A DNA stretch of 64,000 nt, taken from JAJRRS01 sp965230275 (GTDB taxonomy: Bacteria; Planctomycetota; Phycisphaerae; Phycisphaerales; Phycisphaeraceae). The notes under the pieces were generated by a model that saw only the letters and a list, made by a program, of their open reading frames with translations, ran no database searches and was not told the origin of the DNA. Shown here piece after piece: positions 56,995-64,000 of this stretch (the first letter of the stretch is position 1; each line of letters begins with the position of its first letter). The position numbers and the translations under genes are program-made. The stretch is from positions 62,001 to 126,000 of the forward strand of contig CBDDKO010000002.1 in NCBI GenBank assembly GCA_965230275.1. The letters run 5' to 3'.

Positions 56995-59712
56995 TCAGAG
57001 GGGTGACTTGTCAGGTTGCTCGACCTTGCCGTGCATCTCACGCAATAACTCGAACGCCTGCATCGGGCTGATCGTGTTGATGTCCAGGCTCTTGATTTCG
57101 TCGACGACCGGGTGCTGGACGAACTCGGTGAACAAGCCCATCTGCTGGGTATCCGGCCGAACGGTCGCCTCGCTGGCCGGGCGCGCCGCCGAGCCTTCGT
57201 GGCTCACAGACAACTCGCCTAACAACGCATTTGCGCGCCTGACCACTTCCGGGGGCAGCCCGGCGAGCTCGGCGACGTGGATGCCGTAGCTGCGGTCGGT
57301 CGCGCCGGGGACGATCCGGTGCAGGAACACGATGCTGTCCTGCCATTCACGGACCGAGACATTGAGGTTGGTCACGTTGCTGTGCGTCTGCGGCAGGGTG
57401 GTCAGCTCGTGGTAATGCGTAGCAAAGAGCGTGCGGGGCCCGAGCACGGCCAGGTGCTCCGCGATCGCCCAGGCCAGGCTCAGCCCGTCGAGCGTGCTGG
57501 TGCCGCGTCCGATCTCATCGAGGATGACCAGGCTGCGTGGTGTGGCGTGGTGGCAGATGTTGGCCGTCTCGGTCATCTCGACCATAAACGTCGAGTGCCC
57601 GGCGTGCAGCTCGTCGCTGGCGCCGATACGCGTGAAGATCCTATCGCACAGCCCGATGGTCGCGCTCTCGGCCGGGACGAACGACCCGGCGTGCGCCATC
57701 AGCGTGAGCAGCGCCGCCTGCCGGATGTAGGTGCTCTTGCCCGCCATGTTCGGGCCGGTCAGTAATGCAAGGGTCTGGGGTCTTGGGTCTAGGGACTGGT
57801 CGGAGGATTCCTGAGACTGGTCATCTTCTGCCTGACTAGACCCAAGACCCGAGACCCTAGACCCCAACACACAATCATTCGCCACGAACCGATCGCCGAG
57901 CAATTCGTCCAGCACCGGGTGCTTGCCCGCCACGACCGACATCATCGGTTCGTCCACGATCTGCGGCCTGACGTAGTCGCGCTTGACCGCACGGCGGGCG
58001 AAGCAGGCAAGGACATCCAGTTCTGCCACGGCTTCGGAGAACGCGTGCAGCGATTCGAGCTGGGCGGAGGCCTTCGCGCAGAGTTCAGCGAACAATGCCT
58101 GCTCGCGCGAGACCGCTTTGCTCTGGGCGGACAGCGCCTTGTCTTCGTATTCCTTGAGCTCGGCGGTGACGTAGCGCTCGGCGTTCTTGAGAGTTTGTCG
58201 CCGGGTCCAGGCCTGCGGGGCCTTGTCTTTGTGAGCGGCCGTCGTCTCGATGTAGTACCCGAAGACCTTGTTGTAGCCGATCTTCAGGCTGGGGATGCCT
58301 GTTTCATCGATCAGCTTCTTCTGATACTCGGCAAGCCACGTCCGGCTGTCACGTTGAAGGGAACGGTACTCGTCGAGCTGCTTGTCGTAGCCGTCCTTGA
58401 TCAAGCCGCCATCCCGCAGATGGGTGGGGGGGCTGTCGTCACAGGCGTCTGTGATCTGCTTACCCAAAGCCTCGACGACCGGGGCGAGTTGATCTACGCG
58501 CTCGTGATATGCCGTAAGCTGCGGCCTGTCGCGTAAGAGCGACTCGATTTCGACGATGGCCGATGCGCTGTTGCCCAGGCCGACCAGGTCGCGCGGGGCC
58601 GCTCGGCCGACGGAGAGGCGGGCGGTGATCCGCTGGATGTCCTGAACCCGGCCGAAGGCTTCACTCAGCGATCGCTCGAAGCGTGTGTCATCCACAAAGG
58701 CCTGCACGACACGTTGGCGCGCCTCGATCGGCTCACGCTCGCACAACGGGTAGCACAGCCAATGCCGCAGCATCCTCTTACCCATCGCCGTGTGACAGCC
58801 TTGCAATACAGCCAAGAGCGACCCGGCAGCGGACTCGCTGCGCATCGTGCGTTCGATCTCCAGGCTGCGCAGCGAGGTCTGATCGATGACCAGGTGGGCG
58901 TCCCGGCTGAAACGCATCGGCGGGCGCAGGTGGGCGATCCGGCCGTCGGTGTCGGCGCGTTGGGTTTCCAATAAGTAATGCACCACCGCAGAGGCGGCAC
59001 CCAGCGCCGGATCGGATTCATCCAGCCCGAAGCCGGTCAGGCCCGCGACACGGTACTGCCGTTTAAGCGCCTCGACCGCGTCCTTCTGGCGGAACTGCCA
59101 CGCCGGCCTGCCAACCGGTGCGCCGCCGCCAAGCTGCGTACCCAATGCCTCGACGCGCCCCGGCACATCGCCGGTCGCCGTCTCGCAGTAAAGCAATTCG
59201 CGCGGCCCGATCCGTGCCAGCTCGTCGCCGGCCGCGGCTTCGTCGATCGTTGCGATGGAAAATGAACCCGTGCTCAGCTCCGCCCAGGCCAGCGATGCCT
59301 TGCCGTCCCCGTGGAACTGCACCGCGGCGAGCGGGTTCTCCTGCCCGTCTTCGAGCAGCGATTCGTCCGTCACCGTGCCCGGCGTCACCACGCGCGTCAC
59401 ATCGCGCTTCACCACGCCCTTGGCCTGCGCCGCGTCTTCCACCTGGTCACACACAGCGACCCGGTACCCCGCCTGGATCATCCGGCTGAGGTACCCGTCC
59501 ACGGCATGGTACGGCACACCGGCCATCGGGATGCCCTTGGTCCGCTGGGTCAGCGTGACGCCGAGCACCTTGTGGGCGAGCTCCGCGTCGTCGTAGAACA
59601 TTTCGTAGAAGTCGCCCATCCGGAAGAACAGCACGGTCCCGGGGTACTGCTCCTTGAAGCGATGGAACTGCTTCATCGCCGGGGTTTGATGGGGGTCGGA
59701 TGACTTCGCCAT
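56995..59712 (-). CDS. mutS: DNA mismatch repair protein MutS with an in-frame repeat insertion
   Basis: The start MAKSSDPHQTPAMKQFHRFKEQYPG (ATG ending at 59712) gives 905 residues. The open frame upstream to 60912 is antisense to priA and not coding. The mismatch-binding FYEMF motif is near 34-38 (FFRMGDFYEMFYDDA). Walker A GPNMAGKST is at 653-661, with SDELHAGHSTFMVEM and LDEIGRGTSTLDG after it. Residues 617-647 (GSRVSGLGS...DPRPQT) are encoded by a palindromic heptad element and have no counterpart in E. coli or Thermus MutS. They sit in the strand-loop region right before the P-loop. All catalytic motifs are intact. Confidence 0.97.
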   Translation of the reverse strand: MAKSSDPHQTPAMKQFHRFKEQYPGTVLFFRMGDFYEMFYDDAELAHKVLGVTLTQRTKGIPMAGVPYHAVDGYLSRMIQAGYRVAVCDQVEDAAQAKGVVKRDVTRVVTPGTVTDESLLEDGQENPLAAVQFHGDGKASLAWAELSTGSFSIATIDEAAAGDELARIGPRELLYCETATGDVPGRVEALGTQLGGGAPVGRPAWQFRQKDAVEALKRQYRVAGLTGFGLDESDPALGAASAVVHYLLETQRADTDGRIAHLRPPMRFSRDAHLVIDQTSLRSLEIERTMRSESAAGSLLAVLQGCHTAMGKRMLRHWLCYPLCEREPIEARQRVVQAFVDDTRFERSLSEAFGRVQDIQRITARLSVGRAAPRDLVGLGNSASAIVEIESLLRDRPQLTAYHERVDQLAPVVEALGKQITDACDDSPPTHLRDGGLIKDGYDKQLDEYRSLQRDSRTWLAEYQKKLIDETGIPSLKIGYNKVFGYYIETTAAHKDKAPQAWTRRQTLKNAERYVTAELKEYEDKALSAQSKAVSREQALFAELCAKASAQLESLHAFSEAVAELDVLACFARRAVKRDYVRPQIVDEPMMSVVAGKHPVLDELLGDRFVANDCVLGSRVSGLGSSQAEDDQSQESSDQSLDPRPQTLALLTGPNMAGKSTYIRQAALLTLMAHAGSFVPAESATIGLCDRIFTRIGASDELHAGHSTFMVEMTETANICHHATPRSLVILDEIGRGTSTLDGLSLAWAIAEHLAVLGPRTLFATHYHELTTLPQTHSNVTNLNVSVREWQDSIVFLHRIVPGATDRSYGIHVAELAGLPPEVVRRANALLGELSVSHEGSAARPASEATVRPDTQQMGLFTEFVQHPVVDEIKSLDINTISPMQAFELLREMHGKVEQPDKSPL
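57771..57865. repeat. Heptad palindrome (GGGTCTN)4 / (AGACCCN)4 inserted in frame in mutS
   Basis: Words in order are GGGTCTG GGGTCTT GGGTCTA GGGACTG, a 39-base spacer, then AGACCCA AGACCCG AGACCCT AGACCCC. It is 95 bp long. Read in the mutS direction, the inner edge is TAGTCAGGCAGAAGATGA. The priA element at 60979-61072 begins with the same 27 bases and frame. Confidence 0.93.
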
Positions 59713-59778
59713 AGCCGCTAATCTTACACGATCAGATGCCCCGGGCAGCGACGGGGGGCGACGACGTATACTTTGGGG

Positions 59779-62238
59779 ATGGACGTGTTGTTTGAAGACC
59801 AGAACCAGACGACGCCGGGCTCTTATGCCATCGTTGCGATCGAGCGTGGGGTGGACGCCGCCGGGGCCGGGCTGACGTATGCCGTGCCCGAGGGGCTGGG
59901 GCCATTGCAGGTGGGCGACCGCGTGGTCGTGCCGCTTGGCCGGGGCAACAAGCCGGTCAACGGCTTCGTGGTAGAGCTTGCCGACACGACCGAATACGAC
60001 CCGAAGAAGATCAAGCCGATCAAGCAGCGCACGCAAGGCCAGGCGTCGCTCCCGGCCGACCTGATCGACCTCGCACGGTGGATCAGCGCGTACTACTGCT
60101 GCCCCATGGGTATGGTGTTCGGCTCGATGATGCCCGCCGCCGTCAAGCACGGTACCGGTACGGTCAGCAGGCAGGTCGTCCGCTTTGCCCATGACCCAGG
60201 CGAAGACATCAAGCTCTCGAAGCTGCAGCGCGCTATCCTCGAAGCCGCCCGGTCGAAGCATGACCCGGCGGATGAAAGGGCCGGGTGGATCGAGATCAAG
60301 CTGCTTGCGGACCTTGGCGGGGCGAAGACTATCGGGCCGGTGAAGCAGTTGATCGACAAGGGGCTCCTGGAAGTGACCGTTAAGAGCAGCGTCGAATCCA
60401 GCCTGGACCTGCGAGCCCAGGAAGAAGCTGAGCCCGCTGTGGCGCACACGCTCAACCGATGCCAGGCCGACGCTCTGGATCACCTGACCGAACACCTCAA
60501 CGAGGGCTTCGGCGTCCATCTGCTGCACGGCGTGACCGGCAGCGGGAAGACAGAGGTGTATCTTCGGCTGATCGAAACCGCCGTTCAGCGCAGCACATCG
60601 GACGGCACACAGGCCGGCGCGATCGTGCTTGTCCCTGAAATCGCGCTCACGCCTCAGACGGTAGGGCGGTTCCTCGGCCGGTTCGACGGCGTCGCGGTCC
60701 TGCACTCCGGCCTGACTCCGGCGCAGCGCCACGCGCAGTGGCGGCGGATCCGAGACGGGCAGGCGAACATCGTCGTCGGCGCTCGTTCCGCTGTGTTTGC
60801 GCCCCTGGCCGACCTGCGATTGATCATCGTCGATGAGGAGCACGAATCGAGCTACAAGCAGGACCAACTCCCGCGCTACCACGCCCGTGACGTCGCGATA
60901 AAGCGGGCCCAATCACTTGGCATCCCGGTCGTCTTAGGCTCGGCGACACCGAGTCTTGAGAGTTATTACAACGCAACGGGGTCTAGGGTCTCGGGTCTTG
61001 GGTCTGGTCAGAAAGAAAAAGAGGTCAGCCACACAGTTCAGGCTAGACCCCAGACCCCAGACCCTAGACCCAACTACCACCTCATCAGCCTACCCGAACG
61101 CGTCCCGGGGATGCAGTTGCCGAGTGTGACGGTCGTGGACATGCAGGACGAACGCCGACACCGGCGGGGCATCCACCTGTTGAGTCGGCGGCTTGAGCAA
61201 GAACTCGAGCGTGTCCTCAACGGTGACGGCGGTGCGGCTTCCGGTGGCACGACTTCCGGGGGCGGGAGCGGGCAGGCCATGCTGCTGCTGAACCGCCGGG
61301 GCTATGCCAATTACATCGCCTGCCCGGACCACCGCTGTGGCTGGATGATGCATTGTGAACACTGCGACGCGACCATGGTTTATCACAAAGACCAGCGCCT
61401 GCCGACCGGCGGGTATGTGCGCTGTCATCACTGCGGTGCGGAGCAGATGCTCATCACCACCTGTCCCGACTCCGGCCACAAGGTCACGGTGTTCGGCCTG
61501 GGGACACAGAAAGTCGAAGAAGAGCTGACCGAGAAGTTCCCCGGTGTCCGTGCCGCACGCATGGACTCCGACACGATGCGCCACGCACGCGACTACCAGC
61601 AGACGCTTGACCGTTTCCGGGCCGGCGAGATCGACGTGCTGCTCGGCACGCAGATGATCGCCAAGGGGCTGGACTTCCCCGGCGTGCGCTTGGTCGGTGT
61701 CATCAGCGCGGACACAGCCCTGCACATGCCCGACTTCCGCGCATCGGAGCGGACATTTCAGCTTATCTCGCAGGTCGCCGGCCGATCGGGGCGCAGCGAG
61801 GAACTCGGCCGGGTCGTCGTGCAGACCTTTAATCCGGATGATCCGGCGATCGCGATGGCCGCCGCACATGATTATGAAGGCTTCGCCCGCCGGGAGATCG
61901 CGCTGCGGTCCGAGGTGGGGTTGCCGCCGATCTCGCGCATGGCACGGATCGTGATCCGTGACAAGGACCACGTCGCCTGCTACGAGAACGCCAAGAAGCT
62001 CGCCCGTCACCTGGACGCCGCCAACCGCGCCCTGAAGACCGAGGTGCGGATGCGTGGCCCGATGCCGTGCCCGATCGCCCGCATCGCGGACCACCACCGC
62101 CAGCAGATCGAACTGATCGCCGCACCGCCCCATGCCGCGGGCCGCCTGCAAAAACTGATGACCGAACTGCGTAACAGCAAGCTGCTGATTTCCGACGCGA
62201 CCACCGCGGTGGACGTCGACCCGGTAGCGCTCCTTTAA
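59779..62238 (+). CDS. priA: Primosomal protein N' (PriA helicase) with an in-frame repeat insertion
   Basis: ATG 59779 (MDVLFEDQNQTTPGSYA) gives 819 residues; a TTG start at 59773 is less likely. The N-terminal DNA-binding domain covers about 15-110. The DEAH helicase follows with Walker A GVTGSGKTE near 251-259 and DEEH near 352. The zinc-binding domain has CPDHRCGWMMHCEHC and CHHCGAEQ with C-x8-C pairs near 515-560. Helicase motifs LLGTQMIAKGLDFPGVRLVGVI and QVAGRSGRSEE are present. Residues 401-431 are encoded by a palindromic heptad element between the Walker B lobe and the strand YHLISLPERV. It restarts collapsed forks. Its 3' end overlaps the next gene by 4 bases. Confidence 0.96.
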   Translation: MDVLFEDQNQTTPGSYAIVAIERGVDAAGAGLTYAVPEGLGPLQVGDRVVVPLGRGNKPVNGFVVELADTTEYDPKKIKPIKQRTQGQASLPADLIDLARWISAYYCCPMGMVFGSMMPAAVKHGTGTVSRQVVRFAHDPGEDIKLSKLQRAILEAARSKHDPADERAGWIEIKLLADLGGAKTIGPVKQLIDKGLLEVTVKSSVESSLDLRAQEEAEPAVAHTLNRCQADALDHLTEHLNEGFGVHLLHGVTGSGKTEVYLRLIETAVQRSTSDGTQAGAIVLVPEIALTPQTVGRFLGRFDGVAVLHSGLTPAQRHAQWRRIRDGQANIVVGARSAVFAPLADLRLIIVDEEHESSYKQDQLPRYHARDVAIKRAQSLGIPVVLGSATPSLESYYNATGSRVSGLGSGQKEKEVSHTVQARPQTPDPRPNYHLISLPERVPGMQLPSVTVVDMQDERRHRRGIHLLSRRLEQELERVLNGDGGAASGGTTSGGGSGQAMLLLNRRGYANYIACPDHRCGWMMHCEHCDATMVYHKDQRLPTGGYVRCHHCGAEQMLITTCPDSGHKVTVFGLGTQKVEEELTEKFPGVRAARMDSDTMRHARDYQQTLDRFRAGEIDVLLGTQMIAKGLDFPGVRLVGVISADTALHMPDFRASERTFQLISQVAGRSGRSEELGRVVVQTFNPDDPAIAMAAAHDYEGFARREIALRSEVGLPPISRMARIVIRDKDHVACYENAKKLARHLDAANRALKTEVRMRGPMPCPIARIADHHRQQIELIAAPPHAAGRLQKLMTELRNSKLLISDATTAVDVDPVALL
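60979..61072. repeat. Heptad palindrome (GGGTCTN)4 / (AGACCCN)4 inserted in frame in priA
   Basis: Words in order are GGGTCTA GGGTCTC GGGTCTT GGGTCTG, a 38-base spacer, then AGACCCC AGACCCC AGACCCT AGACCCA. It is 94 bp long. The outermost 27 bases are identical to those of the mutS element read in the mutS direction. The inner edge starts GTCAG, as in mutS and at 46376. Confidence 0.93.
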
Positions 62239-63239
62239 TTCCTACCGCCACGCATCAAGCAAGCACTCGCGCCGATACCCATCAGCATCAGCGACACGGG
62301 TTCGGGCACCACGCCCCCGGGTGATGGCGGGGTGCCCGTATTCCAGTTGTTCAGGACGATGTCCAGGTCGGCCAGCCCGACAAAGTTGTCGCCGGTCGGG
62401 TCGGCCAGCGGGTCGCCCGGTGGGATCGCCTGGTTCCAGTTGTTGAGGATGATGTCCAGATCGCTCAGCCCGACAAACCCGTCGCCGTCCAGGTCGCCCG
62501 GCAGCGGGGGAGCGATCAGGTTGTCCTCGATCCACGTCACGGCCAGGCCCTCACTGATCGGGTCCACCTGCGGCGCGTCACCGACATAGATGATGTTGTT
62601 CGAGCCGTCACGCTGGTAGTGTGCGTTGAACAGCAGGTAGACCGGCTCGCTGTCGGTCAACCCGGACATGGTGAACTTCATCGACGCGAGATAGAGCCCG
62701 TCTGTCGGATTCGCGCCGCCGCCCCCGAAAGCCCCGAAGTCGATGTGCTTGTGGATCAAACCGCTCGGGCTGGTACCTTCGAGCACGAATCCTGCCACGT
62801 CGTTCGGTGAGCCATCCACAGTGATGTTGGTCGAGGGGGACAAACGGAATTGAAGCGTCGTGCCGTCGGTCGGTGCCGCAAAGTCCACGGCCCCCTGGCC
62901 GTCCCAGAACAACAGGTTGGCATCGACCTGGGTGTCGGGGTGGGTGATGGCCAGGGCGTCGAACGCCAGGTCGGTCGAAGGTGGCAGCGAGTAAGTGGGG
63001 GTGTTGTAGAACCCCGGTGCGCCCGTCGCGTAGATGCCGCCGGGAAAGAAACTGACAAAAGTCTCTGTGAACACGCGATACCCAATGACCTCAGTTTCGA
63101 GGTCGAAGTCGTAGAACCCGGTATCGATGGTGCCGTTGTCGTTGAAGACGAGGATATCGATGTGCTCTTGTGCCTCGGCGGTGGTGGCAGCACTGAAACA
63201 GATCAACGCGGCGGTAAGGCTGAGGATCAGGCGATGCAT
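62235..63239 (-). CDS. Exported PEP-CTERM protein with two dockerin-like repeats
   Basis: AAAGGAG precedes the start. The 334-residue protein has a signal peptide (MHRLILSLTAALICFSAATTAEAQ) and a beta-rich region (HIDILVFNDNGTIDTGFYDFDLETEVIGY, DANLLFWDGQGAVDF, GLIHKHIDFG). Two calcium-loop-like repeats follow, DLDGDGFVGLSDLDIILNNWN and DPTGDNFVGLADLDIVLNNWN, as in planctomycete dockerin-like proteins. The PEP-CTERM tail is VVPEPVSLMLMGIGASACLMRGGRN. It is a paralogue of the next protein. Its 3' end overlaps priA by 4 bases on the opposite strand. Confidence 0.9.
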   Translation of the reverse strand: MHRLILSLTAALICFSAATTAEAQEHIDILVFNDNGTIDTGFYDFDLETEVIGYRVFTETFVSFFPGGIYATGAPGFYNTPTYSLPPSTDLAFDALAITHPDTQVDANLLFWDGQGAVDFAAPTDGTTLQFRLSPSTNITVDGSPNDVAGFVLEGTSPSGLIHKHIDFGAFGGGGANPTDGLYLASMKFTMSGLTDSEPVYLLFNAHYQRDGSNNIIYVGDAPQVDPISEGLAVTWIEDNLIAPPLPGDLDGDGFVGLSDLDIILNNWNQAIPPGDPLADPTGDNFVGLADLDIVLNNWNTGTPPSPGGVVPEPVSLMLMGIGASACLMRGGRN

Positions 63240-63317
63240 GACAATACTCCTTTGGATGGTTCGTCTGAAACGACGTGCCAGCGGTCAGGCCGGCACGCCG
63301 GAAGGATAAAAGAGTGA

Positions 63318-64000
63318 TTAGCGGTTACGCCGACGAACGGCCGCGAGTGCCAGACCGGCCGAGGCCAGCATCAGGCTCGACGGCTCGGGGACGAGGTTGG
63401 CCTCAACCCACTCTTCAGCCTCTTCGATGGCTTCGTCAAGGCCCGGTTCGGGTAGGCCGTATCCGGCGACGAAGTAGATCGGGTCGGACTGCAGCGCGTT
63501 GCTGGTGTCGAACGTCAGGGAGAACAGGTAGATGCCGGCGCTGGCGGTGGCGTCGGGCTCATCGATGATGAACTCGACGTGGTCGTGCGCGAGGCCGCTG
63601 CTGTCGGAGATCCAGGGGCTGACCGAACCGGCCGGCGTCGAGCTGCCGCCGTCGAGGGTGATCAGACCGAAGCCCTTTTCAACCTCGAGGTCGTGGGGGG
63701 TAGCGCCGAAGCTCACGGCCCCGGTGCCGTCCCAGTAAGCGGCGTTGACGCCGAGACCGGGCATGACATTGGCGGTGATCGTCAGCGCCGTGTTGGCCGG
63801 GAAGAAGAAGTTCTGCCCGTCGGGGTCAAGCGGGGCGGCGCCGTCGGTGACGATCCCGGGCTCGTCGACACCGGGCTTGCCGATACCTTCCCAGTTGTCT
63901 TCCAGTTCGGTGACATAAACGAAGGTCGGCCCGGGGGCGGTGACCAGGCCCGAGCCCCCGTCGAAGTCATAGTGGCCGGTCTTGATCTTGCCGTTCTCGA
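63318..64000 (-). CDS. Exported PEP-CTERM protein, paralogue of its neighbour (5' end outside window)
   Basis: The frame is open from the last base of the window to the stop at 63318, 227 complete codons. The start is outside. Segments line up with the neighbour: GKIKTGHYDFDGG, VNAAYWDGTGAVSFG, GLAHDHVEF, AGIYLFSLTFDTSNALQSDPIYFVAGYG. There are no dockerin-like repeats. Instead an acidic helix EPGLDEAIEEAEEWVEANL precedes the PEP-CTERM tail VPEPSSLMLASAGLALAAVRRRNR. Both genes share the same direction, 78 bases apart, so a tandem duplication with domain swap is likely. Confidence 0.88.
   Translation of the reverse strand, partial: ENGKIKTGHYDFDGGSGLVTAPGPTFVYVTELEDNWEGIGKPGVDEPGIVTDGAAPLDPDGQNFFFPANTALTITANVMPGLGVNAAYWDGTGAVSFGATPHDLEVEKGFGLITLDGGSSTPAGSVSPWISDSSGLAHDHVEFIIDEPDATASAGIYLFSLTFDTSNALQSDPIYFVAGYGLPEPGLDEAIEEAEEWVEANLVPEPSSLMLASAGLALAAVRRRNR

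Noticed and set aside
59713..60912. 400-codon open extension upstream of the mutS start on the minus strand
   Set aside because: It is antisense to the PriA N-terminal and helicase coding region, has no MutS homology, and the clear MutS N-terminus begins at 59712.
57771..61072. Simple low-complexity expansion in mutS and priA
   Set aside because: A single-direction expansion would not give complementary arms at both ends, equal size of 94-95 bp, and the shared GTCAG inner edge in two different genes.
1..64000. tRNA and rRNA genes
   Set aside because: No TTCRANYCC T-loop with a matching acceptor stem, and no rRNA-like stretch, was found on reading the intergenic regions. A dedicated search tool would be needed to exclude a divergent tRNA.

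Overview
The window looks like chromosomal DNA of a high-GC planctomycete, most likely class Phycisphaerae. The lineage is inferred from four things: PEP-CTERM sorting tails (VPEP plus a short hydrophobic helix and RRR-type ending), GDLDGDGFVGLSDLD-type dockerin-like repeats, the CGYDLRG zinc ribbon common in planctomycetes, and mixed-strand housekeeping genes with short operons. I found no rRNA, tRNA, CRISPR array, prophage or plasmid genes.

Layout. 0-3.5 kb: one minus-strand exopolysaccharide operon (sugar transferase, outer-membrane export lipoprotein, Wzz-like chain-length protein, ExeA-type ATPase running off the edge). 3.8-9.4 kb: an SLC13 transporter, DciA, shikimate kinase and a large membrane glycosyltransferase-like protein. 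9.4-11.4 kb: hemA and a precorrin-2 dehydrogenase. 11.5-16.3 kb: a heme-binding chemoreceptor, rarA and an L,D-transpeptidase. 16.4-16.74 kb: a promoter-to-terminator segment that looks like an unassigned structured RNA. 16.8-25 kb: paired PH-domain proteins, bioD, then a plus-strand run of phosphate transporter, arsenite methyltransferase, thioredoxin-domain protein and TatD. 25-29.6 kb: PilZ, a nucleotide-sugar dehydratase, an AT-richer islet and a REP-associated tyrosine transposase (RAYT) with its repeats, then rph. 29.6-35.8 kb: envelope and polysaccharide genes, a serine hydrolase, pyrC. 36-51.8 kb: an RRM protein, a YpdA-like reductase, a PEP-CTERM propeller, guaA, aroB, ExbD and TonB-like proteins, TPR proteins, proB. 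51.9-62.2 kb: KDO transferase, metG, nth, moaE, mutS and priA. 62.2-64 kb: two paralogous PEP-CTERM proteins.

The most striking signal is not a gene. About 20 palindromic repeats are scattered through the window in several unrelated sequence families. One large class has arms built from tandem 7-base words, for example (GGGTCTN)4 - about 38 bp - (AGACCCN)4. These sit between convergent genes, directly against start codons, and in frame inside proteins. A 94-95 bp element of the same design interrupts both mutS (just before the Walker A loop) and priA, read in the same frame, and adds about 31 residues to each. A five-heptad run lies inside rarA, and an inverted pair of REP-like hairpins lies in frame in the membrane glycosyltransferase. 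This resembles protein-coding palindromic elements such as the Rickettsia RPE, and cyanobacterial heptanucleotide STRR repeats, but combines features of both.

Functionally, the window combines envelope and polysaccharide construction (EPS export, sugar transferase, dehydratase, GT4, deacetylase, KDO transferase, L,D-transpeptidase, PEP-CTERM proteins) with DNA maintenance (dciA, rarA, nth, mutS, priA) and core metabolism (aroK, aroB, hemA, bioD, guaA, pyrC, proB).
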